In this document: piece by piece, positions 32,727 to 43,259 of the stretch
How positions within the stretch are numbered: position 1 is the first letter of the stretch
Layout: each line of letters begins with the position of its first letter
Assembly (NCBI RefSeq): GCF_000417875.1
Contig: NW_006920886.1
Location: 356,120-420,119, forward strand
Direction: 5' to 3'
DNA from: Pseudozyma flocculosa PF-1
Lineage: Eukaryota; Basidiomycota; Ustilaginomycetes; Ustilaginales; Ustilaginaceae
Length of the DNA stretch: 64,000 nt
Translations under genes and position numbers: made by a program
Notes under the pieces: generated by a model
What the model was told of the DNA's origin: nothing
Seen by the model: only the letters and a program-made list of their open reading frames with translations
The model's database searches: none

Positions 32727-33696
32727 GGTGACTGGCGGAGCGGTGGTTGGTGGTTGTACGGCTACGGCGTGATGGAGACGGTGTCGAGGATGGTGGAGGT
32801 GCGTCGAGGTGCAAGATGGTGCGATGCGGGTGCTGCTGCTGCTGCTGCTGCTACCGCCTCGATGCCCCGCTGTGGGCGTTCCTTCCCGACTCGCCCTACT
32901 CGCTGGGCGGCGGGGGAGATGGGGGGGCCGTGGCCGGTCGCCTGGGCCCGGCCCAAATTTCGGAGGCGAGGGCGGTGATCGACCGACTTGCGGGTCAGTC
33001 AAGCCAAGCCTGGCCCTCCGCGAAATTCGCAGCCCGGTGCAGGCGGAGCGACCCGGCCTTTCTGACTTCCAAGTTTATCGCGCGATACGGCGTCAGGGTG
33101 CTTCCCGAGGGCCAAGCAGGGATCGCCTCGCGTTGGGTCAGTCGCTCCGTGCGTATCTCTGCTTCTTTCTGACCATCACATCCGCCATGGGCTCTTCAAA
33201 GTCGCGTCTGACGGTGACTTGCCGACGGCATGGTCCCGACGCCGAGACAAGGTCCAAGAGCGGGCGTGAAGTCTTCGGATCGGCCGAAGGACCTCTCGAC
33301 GTGCTAGGCCGGATCATCCGCCGACGCCCATCGGCCCGCTGGCCAAATTGGTCAATCAGGATAGCGGCAGGGACCGTCAGCTCAAGGAACAGCAACCGCT
33401 CTTGGCTCTGTATGGGCACCTGTGACAAGCATCGATTCTGGCGGGGCACTTGAGCAGACAGCGGCCAAAAGGATGGCGGCGAGGTTGCTATCGGCTCATC
33501 CGATGAGACGATGCGCCCAGGTGGCGGTGCTTATCGAGCAGCTGTTTCCCTCATAAGCAGGCACAAAGCTGCTGCAGTGGGCAGACGCTTTTCCCTTCCC
33601 CTCCTCACCAGTGCAATCTTTCTTTAGCCTCGTCCACCTGGCGACCGAGCACATCGCGCTCCCTCCGTGCCTGAGCGCTGCCTGATCTCGGGCAGG
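32727..33696. promoter_or_regulatory. Divergent promoter region, ATP18/MFS transporter
   Basis: This 970-base region includes a (CTG)7-type run near 32832-32852 in the probable ATP18 leader, and two AT-rich elements inside GGCC-rich DNA (CCCAAATTTCGG near 32952-32963, CGCGAAATTCGC near 33019-33030). No gene was seen. Confidence 0.45.
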
Positions 33697-36600
33697 ATGT
33701 CGTCGTCGATCTCGCACCACCGCCCTGATCAACAGGCCCAGAGCACGACAGTGCCAGCTTCTTCGAGCCCTTCACGGTCGCAACAGGCAGGCACGCGCAC
33801 CGCTGGTGCTCCTCATGCGGTGAAGCGAAAGGCGCCGCGCAGCTACGAGACGAGCGACGATGGCTACAAGAGCCGCGAAACCGACGAAAAGAGCCGCGAA
33901 TCCGACGAAAAGAGCCAGAAAACCGACGACAAGAGCGGCGCGACCGACAACCAGAGCCATGGCGCCACCGATGACGAGGAATACGAGGAGATAGCCATGA
34001 ACGAGATCCGGCAGAGCGCATTCTTCATCCTCGACCACGCTTCGAGGCGCCCGGGCCCAGGGCCCACCGGCAGCGATAGCATGCACTCGCTGCGCAGCTC
34101 CCAGGTCGAGGATCCGGACTGGGCCGCTATTCCCGAGAAGGCCTTCGTAGGGCGGGGATCGGCCCTGCACTGCGAGCACTGCGGCTCGAGCACACACTTG
34201 ACGCTCGGTCGCACGCCGAGCATGGCGTCTCTGGCCAACAGCGGCAATGAGCGCGCCGCCTTCGAGCAATCTCGCCAACAGGCAGCCACGTCGGCGACTG
34301 CACTGCTCGGCACCGAGCAGGAAGGCGAGGACCGCCGCCGAGGCTGGCCATCCCCTCCTCTGCAGGCCCATCTACGCGCTTCAGTGACGGCCAACAGCAC
34401 CGACATGCACTCCGGAGATGCGCGGGACGGAACGCTCAGCGGCCATGGTCACGACCACGGCCACCCTACGCTCCCGCCTGAGGACACGTGGCAGCCTGTC
34501 ATGGCCCTCATGGCCAGCCTTCAAGCGCTCGTACAGCCTGATCCAGCCGTTGCGAGAAGCCCGCCGCTGACGACGCGCCCCGCGACGCAGCTGCGCCTTT
34601 GGAAGCCCCTGCCGCCGCCGCCGCCGACCGAGGTCACGTTCGGCCGCAACGATCCGGCCAACCCGCAGACATGGTCCAAGACGCAGAGGTGGTTCATCAC
34701 GGCGTTGATGGGCGCCGCCATGGTCAATGCGACGCTGGCCTCGACCATCGCTAACGGCGCGATGACCGAGCTGGCCCCTGCCCTCGGCCTCGGCCCCACC
34801 GAGAGGCTGCTTGTGACGACGCTGTTTGTCGGCGGCTGCGTGGCCGGTCCCATCCTCTGGGCGCCGCTCTCGGAGCTGTGGGGACGTCGCCCGACCTTCC
34901 TACTCTCGACCGCCGTCTATGCACTGTTTCAGATCGGCTGCGCGAGGTCGAGGGGCAAAGCTACGCTGCTGGCTTGCCGCTTCTTTTCCGGGGCGTTTGC
35001 GAGCTCGGCCCTCACCAACGCTGGTGGTGTCATCACGGATCTCTTTCCTCCCATGGAGCGCGGAGCTCCCATGATTGGTGAGTCCCGCCGGGGCGGATCA
35101 GCGCGCAAAGGGGGACAGGTCGAGCTGAGCGGAGCGGGACTGGTTTGGCCCCCAATCAGTCTTTTCCGGCAGCCCCTTTCTGGGTGAGTGGCGGTGGCGA
35201 GAGCAGGTTGACCGACACCGGCGACGCCCAGTTCTGATGGCACCTCAACGATTGCGTTCGCTCCCGCAAGGTCCGGTGCTGGGCCCCTTGATCGGGGGCG
35301 CCGTCGTGGCCGTCGGCTCGTGGCCGTCCGTATTTTGGCTGCTCTTCATCGTCGGCAGCCTCCTGGAAGTGGCGCTGCTGCTGGCGTTGCCAGAGACGTA
35401 CGCGCCGCTGATCCTCACTCGGATCGCTCACAAGAGGCGACGGTACGACCCGAGATGGTACGGTCCCCTGGACCGCATGGACAAGACTTTCCGCTCCCTC
35501 GTCACGGTCAACTTGGCTCGGCCCGTAAGTCTTGCAGCAGGCCACGTCGAGCCAAGTCTGTGCATGAGCTTGGTGCGGCATCGCACTCAACCCCAACCCT
35601 TCTTCAACACAGCTCGTCATGGTCTGTACGGAGCCCATCCTTGCATCGGCCACCATCTTCATGTCCTACCTGTTCGCCCTTCTGTGAGTCATGCTTGGTC
35701 GAGCGCGGGCGCTTATCGGACATCGAAGCTCCTCTCTGGCTCATCCTCATCGCGCTCGACTCTCTCCAGCTACATCTTCTTCGTGTCATGGCCAGCTATC
35801 TTTGGGGCGGGCGGGATCTACGGCTTCGGCGCCGTTAGCAGTGAGTGATTGTAGTGAGCCTGCCCTTCCCCAGTCGAAGGCGTTGTCGGCTGACTCCGTC
35901 AGGTGGTCGTCCATCGACGTCTCCTCCGACTGTCCAGCCGGGCTTTCGTACCTGCCAATGGGAGTCGGATGTGGGATTGCGGCGGCCTGCATCCCCTTCT
36001 TCAACCGTCTCTACATCCAGGCATGCCAAAGGGAGAGGAAGCCGTGCCCGGAGGAGCGTCTTGTCTCGATCTACCCGGTGGCCCCCTGCGTGGCGATTGG
36101 CTTCCTGTGAGAGGCGCCACTCGTTCTTCGGGCAGGGTAGTGTGATCGAAGCTGATACCGAACTCGAACTTCCTACCCTCGACAGATGGGCTGGATGGTC
36201 CGCAAGCTCTGGCGTCCACTGGATGTGAGTCGATCCGCATCTGCGCGCTCAACGACTTGCGTGTTGTTGTGCTGCCAGGCTTCGCTGACAACAATCCGGC
36301 GGTCCCATCGCTCACAACAGCGTGCCGATGCTGGCCGGGGCCCTGATCGGGTTCGGAATGGTGCTTGCCTTCCAGGGCTGGCTGACCTACCTTGGCGATT
36401 GCTACCGCAGCTATGCGGCTTCGGCGGTGAGCGTCGGCAGTGTGGAGTGCAGAGTCGGGCCGAAGACAGAGGCCTGGGCCTGGCATTGCAAGCTGAAGTT
36501 GCACTCAGGCTCACGACCTCTGACACTCACTTTGGCTACCTGCTTTGGCTGCTGCTACGATGTATCGCCTGCTCATTTCTCACGCCACGCCGCCATGCCT

Positions 36601-36912
36601 TGAAACAGGTCGCAGGCACGGTCATCGTGCGCTCGGTGGCGGGCGCGACGCTGCCGCTCGTCGTGAGCAGGCTGCTCTCGGCGCTTGGGGGCGTCGGCTG
36701 GCTGTACACCCTGCTTGCTGGCCTGGCGCTGCTCCTAACGCCGCTACCGTTCGTCTTTGCCAGGTGAGCGCCACCTTCGAAGACCAGCAGACCAGCGGAG
36801 AAGCAAAGACGCCACACCCAACCCGCGAATTGCTGACTGTCTGGCTGTGCGCCGCACTCTCGGCAGATACGGCGCGGGACTGCGAGCCAAGTCAGCGTAT
36901 CGGACGCCGTAG
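33697..36912 (+). CDS. MFS transporter, DHA1-type drug/polyamine family, ten exons
   Basis: Proposed exons are 33697-35077, 35160-35183, 35271-35524, 35613-35683, 35770-35840, 35938-36106, 36186-36224, 36321-36426, 36609-36763 and 36867-36912, giving 771 residues with every phase consistent. DHA1 carriers are plasma-membrane or vacuolar proton antiporters for drugs or polyamines. The membrane part starts near residue 328 (NPQTWSKTQRWF). Family motifs are PLSELWGRRP, MIVFSGSPFLGPVLGPLIGG (restored by the 24-base exon), GLSYLPMGVG, HWIVPMLAGALIGFG, YRSYAASA and the closing YGAGLRAKSAY. The ~325-residue N-terminal extension is unusually long. It contains a charged repeat (SRETDEKSRESDEKS), a CEHCGSSTH string and HGHDHGH. 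The substrate cannot be told from sequence. Confidence 0.9.
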
Positions 36913-37686
36913 CGCGTGCGGATGACGACCAAGAACGGTACGACAAAGGACCTCATCCTGATATGGATCGATGAGACCGAGAAGAGAAACGAAGCAAGGA
37001 CCACGGTGTACATGGAGGATGAAGTGGTCGCGGCGCCAGACGACGAACGATGGACTGGTCAAGGCAGGCAAGGCGCGGTGACACCGGCCCTCGTGGCCCG
37101 CGCCGGTTCCAGTCTGGACCTGCTCATCTTTCCCCGCATTCGAGTCGGGCTTGGGCGTTGGGTCCGGTTCGTTTGGCAGGGACCTCGAGGCACGGCGACG
37201 GCGACGCCGCCGGCTTTCAGCTGCGAAAAAAAGAAGTCGTACGCGAGAAATTTCATCAGCCTGCTTGCTGCTTACCACGGCCCCTCTGCCTTGCTGCCTG
37301 CGCTCTGGATCCTTGATTAACGGATTGACGGAGAGAAGGCGGGCTTCGATCCGGGACATCGCCGACCAACACCCCGACTGCCACATCTGCCCTTCGAGAC
37401 CGTCCATTGGGCACGATCCCTGTGCCTCTCGCCGGATCCATCACCGCCGCTGCTCTAGGTCCATCCATCGCCCGTCTTTGAACGAACTGCGCCGACCGGA
37501 TCGACCCTAAACGAGCCAGCCTGGAGGATAGACGAGCTCGTGCACCTCTCCGGCCCGCTTCCAACACTCCGTCCTCATCGCCTTTGCTCTTTAAGACGGC
37601 AAGCTCGACCTCGTCTCGTCTCACCTACTGGCCGCCTACACCACTTTCTCCCTCTCTCTCTTCGACTCTGTCTGCCCCCGTTCAAG
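36913..37686. other. Intergenic region, MFS transporter to YVH1
   Basis: These 774 bases hold the transporter 3' UTR and the YVH1 promoter, with a C/T-rich leader before the YVH1 start. Nothing else is recognised. Confidence 0.45.
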
Positions 37687-39782
37687 ATGGACGAGATCAT
37701 ACCGGGCCTCTGGATCGGCGGGCTGACTTCGGCGCTGTCGATCGACTACCTCACCCAGGCCGGCGTCACCCACATCATCAGCTGCATGAAGCAGCGGCTG
37801 CCTCCGCCGCCGACACTGCTCGACGGCCGCACCATCCCGGCCTCGAACATGCGCCAGGTTCGCGTCGACGACGTGGAGCAGGCGCCCATCCTAGCCCACT
37901 TTGCCAGCTGCAACGACTTCATCAGCGAGGTGCTCAAAGAGGAGTGGGTGCCATCAGCCGACGACGACGGCGACGGCGACGACGTGCCCTCGCCGGCCTC
38001 GGGCGAGAAGGTGGCGGGCGAGCTTGACCTGCTGGTCCAGGGGCGGCAGAAGCGCAACGGCAAGTGGGGACACTGGCAGACGACGGGCGACGGCACCGTC
38101 CTCGTCCACTGCCAGGCGGGCTGCTCGCGCAGCGTGGCCATCGCCGCCGCCTACCTCATGTCTACGCGGCGCATCTCGACGTCCGAGGCGGTCAAGATGA
38201 TCCAGGCCCGCCGGGCGCGCGCCCAACCCAACCCGGGCTTCATGGCGCAGCTCGAGCTGTACGAGCAGGTGGGCTACGAGATCGACATGCGCCACCAGGC
38301 CGTCCGCCGCTTCCTCATGAGCAAGACCAACATCCTCAACGGCGACTCGATCGATGACATGCTCCTCTCTTACTACCCGAGCCCGTACCCCTCGCCCGCC
38401 CTCTCGCAGGGCCTCAAGGGCCTCTCGACGATCTCGGACAGCGCTGCCGACGTGAGCGACATGGCGCCCCTGGATGGCACTGGCAGCGGCGGCAGCAGCA
38501 AGAGCGGCAGCCGCCGGCCCAGCGGCAGCAACGGCTCGCCGAACCGGGATCCGCGCGGCACCGTCAGCGCAAACGCCGCGCTCTCGACGTCGCCGACGAC
38601 GCAGGTGGGCGAGCACTTTACGCGGCTGTCGACCGACACCGCCTCGACCTCGATTGCCCAGAGCGAAGAGGTGCGTGTTACCAAGAACTCGGGCAGGCTT
38701 CCCGGCGGCGTCTCGTCGATCAAGGGCCACGAGGGCCTCGAGAACCGGGGCAAGCTGCCCAAGCCTACCTTCTCGGGTCCCAAGCTGCGCTGCAAGGCGT
38801 GCCGGCGCGAGCTGGCCGCCCTCGACCACGTCATCGAGCACCAGGAGGGCCAAGGTCAGATGGCGTTCGAGCACCGCAAGCGCGAGGCGGGCAACGCCAA
38901 GTACGCCGGCCAGACGCGCGTCACCGACACGTCCTCTTCGACCACGACGGTGCCGAGCGGCGTCGAGGCGGAAAAGGGGCGGCTGGACATGCAGCGTATG
39001 TTTGGTGCTCGGCCAAGCGTCATCAAGAAGGTGGTCGACGACGACGACGACGACGAGGGGCCGATTGGTTCCGGGGCGAACCAGGAGGCCAAGGGAGAGA
39101 GTGAGAAGGCAGAGGGAGCAAAGGAGAGCGAGTCGTCTCCAGCTCCCACCGCTCCTGCTAGCAGCGCCTCTGCCTCTCCCGCCGCGCCTGGTGCTGGTGC
39201 TGCTGGTGCTGCTGCTGCTGGCAGTGTCAACCAGGGCACAGCACCGGCTACAGGGCGTCGGATCCAATCAGCCTCGTCGCTCTCTTCCCGATTGCCGCCT
39301 CACCTCGCCGCACTCCGGGGCGGTCCGCGTCCAGCCGCTCCCCCTTCCTCGATTCCGGGCACGACACCATCGCCCGCCTCGACGGCAGCCAGGCCGTCGG
39401 CGCCGCTGCCGCCGCCGGAATCGACGCGGCCGGCCATCCTGCACTCGTCGTCGTGCTCTGCCTACTTTATCGAGCCCATGGCGTGGATGTCGCAGCTCGA
39501 AGACGGCGAGGTGAGCGGCAAGCTGTCGTGTCCGGCGTCCAAGTGCGGCGCCAAGCTCGGCAGTTGGGACTGGGCTGGCATGCAGTGCGGCTGGTGAGTT
39601 CCACCTTTGCCCCGCCCGTACTTCTATGCGTCTTGATTTGTCGTTTCGAGGAATGCGCGAGCTGACCACCTGCCTGTGTTGATCATCATCGATTCGCTCG
39701 TGCTGCTGCTCCGCGTCGACGCAGCGGCGCTTGGGTGACGCCCGCTTTCGCTCTGCACAGGTCCAAGGTCGATGAGGTCTGA
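37687..39782 (+). CDS. YVH1: Dual-specificity phosphatase Yvh1/DUSP12, two exons
   Basis: Proposed exons are 37687-39593 and 39725-39782, giving 654 residues. Yvh1 helps pre-60S maturation by promoting exchange of Mrt4 for the stalk protein P0, and also acts in growth control. The phosphatase domain is at about residues 1-210, with start IIPGLWIGG and signature HCQAGCSRSVAIAAAYLM, where Cys142 is the catalytic cysteine. The C-terminal zinc-binding domain includes CKACRRELA near residue 370 and the last 65 residues (CSAYFIEPMAWMSQLEDG, KLSCPASKCGAKLGSWDW). The second exon adds CGAWVTPAFALHRSKVDEV, completing the diagnostic CGCGAWVTPAF motif. Yeast and human forms have about 340-365 residues. 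The excess is a low-complexity Ser/Gly/Ala/Pro linker and an acidic insert. Confidence 0.95.
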
Positions 39783-40137
39783 AGAACTCTCTTCGCCTCG
39801 GCGACGCCTCCTTCGATAACGGTCTAGACCCGGCTCGATACACTTGCCCCTCTACCATACACATGACGCCCTCCCGTAGCTTCCTACATTGTCTCCATCG
39901 CCACTGCCATCGCCACCTTCATCATCACCTCTGTACGCATCATCTTCACGGGCCCGCATCAATCAGAACAGAACCTAGAGCCGCAGGGGGGACGCGCGTG
40001 CGTAGATGACGGCACCGCATCGGCGAGATGGGCCGGCGGTGGTCGTCTCGTGATTGCAACAGGTAAGCCTACCGGACCGCCCGGTCTACCATCGGGGCAC
40101 CGCAGGCCAGATCGACCCGGCCTGACCGCGCGGCAGC
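39783..40137. other. Convergent 3' region, YVH1/SF3B2
   Basis: This 355-base region between two stop codons holds both 3' UTRs. Nothing else is visible. Confidence 0.5.
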
Positions 40138-42222
40138 TCAGAACTGGTACCTCTCCTTCTTCTCCTCGCGCTCCCTCTCGTCTCGCCTCTGGGCCTTCTG
40201 GTGTCTCTGCCGACTCAGCTCCTCCCTGACCTGCGCCACTCCCTCGCGATCCTTGCCCTCGACGCTGGCGAACCGGCTGCTGCTGCGCCTCTGCTCCTCT
40301 TCGCGCTGCAGCCGCGACAGCTTGGCCTGCACCTCTTCGGGCGTCAGGCCCTCGAGTTCCGCCGGGTCGACGGCGAGCTCGATCTGGTCCGCACCCGACG
40401 CGGCGCCGCCCGCCTTGCGCTTCGTGCCGCGCTCCTCGGTCCCCAGCGCGGGCCCCAGATCGTAGATCCGCTCCGAGCCCATGAAGCCCGTGATCGACGT
40501 CGAGCGTTCGGGCAGCACCTGGTACAGCGCCCGCGGTGGCGCGTCTGGCCCAGCTGATGCTGCGGCGGCCGAAGACGACGGCACCGTCGAGTCGCTGCCA
40601 TTGCGCGAGTCTTTGCGCAGCTCGAACGTCGACGGCGTCTCCATGCCGCGGAACGTCGACGCCACCGAGGCAGTCCCGCTCGGCGTCTCGAGACCGCCCG
40701 CACGATCCGCGTCGCCCGTCTGCTGCCCTTCCTCGCCCTCTTCGCCCTCGTCGTCGCCGCCTTCGTCCTCGTCCTCGTCCTCTTCCTCTTCATCGTCGGT
40801 CTCTTCTGGTTCGAGCTCGCCCCATGGCTCCTTTTGCACCGGGTCCGCGTACTCGTTGCCGTCGGCCTCGTTACCGGCGCCGAGCACGTCGCCGTACAGC
40901 GGGCGGCCGTACTCGTCGACTGGCGGACGGCCCCAGCCGCCGGGGTGAAAGCCCCACTGGGCGCCCTCGGGGATGGGCGCGTTCAGGCCTGGCACCTTGA
41001 GGTGCGGATAGCTTGGCGGCGGGCCGTATCGCTGCATGGCAATGAGCCAGGGGGGCGGCGCGAGTGGCGGGATGCTGAGCGCCTCTTTGAGCTCGTCGCT
41101 GAGGTCGCCCGGCCGGCGGTCCTTAAACTTGCACTCGTTTTCCTTGCCCTCGTAGTAGGTTTCGCCGTACGGCGAGAGGTCGGGCTTGCTCTGGAACTTG
41201 AAGAAGGCGTCGTGGAGCTTCTGGTAGTCGATGTCCATCTTGCCCATCTTTGGCTGGACGCGCTCGCGCGTCTTTTGCTTGAGCGTCTGCTCGGCCTCCT
41301 TTTCCTTGAGGGCGTCCTTCATGGTGGCGATGCCCGTGTCGGCGATGTAGTGGGGCAGCTGGTAGGGCGGCTTTTCGATGCCGCGCTTGTTCTGGAGATA
41401 GTCGCGCTTCTGGCTCCAGTGGGGCGGGACGGGCACCGTATTTCGCTGCGACTTGAGCTGGACCAGGAGGCGCGGGTCGTTTGCCGTCACGTCGGTCCAC
41501 TCGACGACTTCGGGCTTGCGCACGAGCTGCTTGAGCTCGGCCACGGTGAGGCGCTGCAGCTTGCGCTGCTTGCGCTGCGACAGCTTGGGGCGGCTGTTGC
41601 CCTCGCCATCGGACGCCTCGCTGTCCGAAGCCACCTCTTCGTCCGAATAGATGACTTCGCCCTTTTGCGGTCCCGCGAAGCCGTCGGCCCCATCGCCAGC
41701 GCCGTCGCCGCCATCGGCAGGCTGCTGGAAGCGGGAGAAGACGTGGCTGAAGGCCTTGTAGGCGTCCGATTCCGGATCGAGCTCGAGGACACTGTCGTCG
41801 ATCAGGCTGGGACGCGACGTCCGCGCGGAGGTGGATGTGCTGGCTGTGGGATCCGAGGTTGACGTCGAGGTCGAGGCCGAGGGTGTGGCGGGTGCATCGG
41901 ATGCTGACGCTGCGGATGCCGGGGCACCGTTCTGCTGTTGTTGCTGCTGTTGCTGCTTCTTCTTCTGACGCCGCTTGGCGTTCTTTGTGAGGGGATGTGG
42001 TGCCGCGCCATTGGGCTGAGCGGTCTGCATTGCTGTAGCGGCCATATTTGTCGTGGCCTTGGCTGTCGTTGTCGATGTGCGGGGCTGGCTGTGGCGGGGA
42101 GGGAAGGGGGTGGTGGCGGGATGGGGCGGTGAGGGGGCAGCGTCGCGAGTTGGGTGGCTCGGGAATCGGCCATCGACCCTCCTCGCTCCACCTTGCGGGG
42201 GTGCCCACCCGCCCTGACCCAT
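40138..42222 (-). CDS. CUS1: Splicing factor 3b subunit 2 (Cus1/SAP145)
   Basis: This is a single exon of up to 694 residues. SF3B2 is part of the SF3b complex of U2 snRNP and helps anchor it at the branch site. The DUF382 segment is clear: VVEWTDVTANDPRLLVQLKS, then VPVPPHWSQKRDYLQNKRGI and EKPPYQLPHYI. The PSP domain follows (PGDLSDELKEALSIP, PPPWLIAMQRYGPPPSYPHL, WGFHPGGWGRPPVDEYG, PLYGDV). An acidic Glu/Asp tract follows. The charged C-terminus includes LYQVLPERSTSITGFMGSE, also a family motif. The first ATG at 42222 precedes a Pro/Thr-rich stretch that reads like leader sequence. Met60 at 42045 (MAATAMQTAQPNG) is an equally plausible start. The gene is head-to-head with eIF3a. Confidence 0.94.
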   Translation of the reverse strand: MGQGGWAPPQGGARRVDGRFPSHPTRDAAPSPPHPATTPFPPRHSQPRTSTTTAKATTNMAATAMQTAQPNGAAPHPLTKNAKRRQKKKQQQQQQQQNGAPASAASASDAPATPSASTSTSTSDPTASTSTSARTSRPSLIDDSVLELDPESDAYKAFSHVFSRFQQPADGGDGAGDGADGFAGPQKGEVIYSDEEVASDSEASDGEGNSRPKLSQRKQRKLQRLTVAELKQLVRKPEVVEWTDVTANDPRLLVQLKSQRNTVPVPPHWSQKRDYLQNKRGIEKPPYQLPHYIADTGIATMKDALKEKEAEQTLKQKTRERVQPKMGKMDIDYQKLHDAFFKFQSKPDLSPYGETYYEGKENECKFKDRRPGDLSDELKEALSIPPLAPPPWLIAMQRYGPPPSYPHLKVPGLNAPIPEGAQWGFHPGGWGRPPVDEYGRPLYGDVLGAGNEADGNEYADPVQKEPWGELEPEETDDEEEEDEDEDEGGDDEGEEGEEGQQTGDADRAGGLETPSGTASVASTFRGMETPSTFELRKDSRNGSDSTVPSSSAAAASAGPDAPPRALYQVLPERSTSITGFMGSERIYDLGPALGTEERGTKRKAGGAASGADQIELAVDPAELEGLTPEEVQAKLSRLQREEEQRRSSSRFASVEGKDREGVAQVREELSRQRHQKAQRRDEREREEKKERYQF

Positions 42223-43259
42223 GGCATGTCAGAATGACTAAGCGTCTGGATCGACGAGGAGGGCGAAGTGCTGGCGCTGCTGCGGAGCCTTCTCCCCGCT
42301 GCAAGCTGGCCTGGCCTGGCCTGGTCCTGTCTTCGAGGCTCTCTCGCCCTAGCCTTTGCTTTTCGCCCGCTGGCTTGCAGGCCCAGCACACTATGCTCGT
42401 CGACAGCGCGCTACAGTCTGCTTGCCCTCATAGCGAGCTGATGAGGGCACATCTCGAGTCGAGTGGCGGCCATGGCGACAAGGCAGACGCTGGTTGAGCG
42501 AGAGCAGCGACAGCCCTCGTCGCCCTCGATCGAGGCGTGGAATACAAACCTTGCGCTGGCTCTGCGGAATACAAAATCGAGGGCGCGAGCGAGGGGGCCG
42601 AATACAAAATCTGGCCTTGCCCTTTGCAGCTGGCGCGCGCTCCTGCTCGACGGCCGGCCAGAGGAGGGCGAAGAAGAAAAAAATTCTTGAATTCAACAAC
42701 GAGGTGAGAGGCGGGCGAGAGAGGCCAGGGTCAGGGCGGCAGAGAGAGGGCGAGAAGCCAACCAAGCAAGGCCGGGCGAGCCAGCTCGAGGTCCCACAGG
42801 CAGGCCACCAAGGCTGGCTGGCTGGCAAGGCTGGGCGGGCGGCAGGCCGACGGCGCGCGCCGCCAGCCCAGGCGCTCGCTGCTGCCTGGTCGAAACCGTC
42901 TCGACACCATCATCTTCGACACCCCACCCCCCTCCCGCCTTCTCTGCTATTCACACGACCCGCCCGCGCGACGCACCCAGAGGAAAGCATCTCAGCTGCT
43001 CTCCTCGACACACCTTTCCGACTCCCTTCCTCTTTCGACCTGCGGATCATCGCTGGAAGAAGGAGAAACACGGAAAGCCGCACCGCCCTTCCCCCCTCAG
43101 TCTTAGCAGACGGCACTTCTCATCTTTCCCCCAACCGCCACCACCGCCACCGATCTCACCGCAACAGCACCGCCGCTCTCCGGCTATCGCAGCAGCACCG
43201 CCATCTCTTGCGATCTCCGAAGCAGCGACGACTAGCCACCCTTCCAACCTCTGCCCATC
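42223..43259. promoter_or_regulatory. Divergent promoter region, SF3B2/eIF3a
   Basis: This 1.0 kb region contains an A-rich patch with AAATTCTTGAATTCAA near 42681-42696, and is otherwise rich in GGCCAGC/CCTGGC strings. A long C/T- and CCGCCA-rich leader runs up to the eIF3a ATG. No gene was recognised. Confidence 0.5.
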
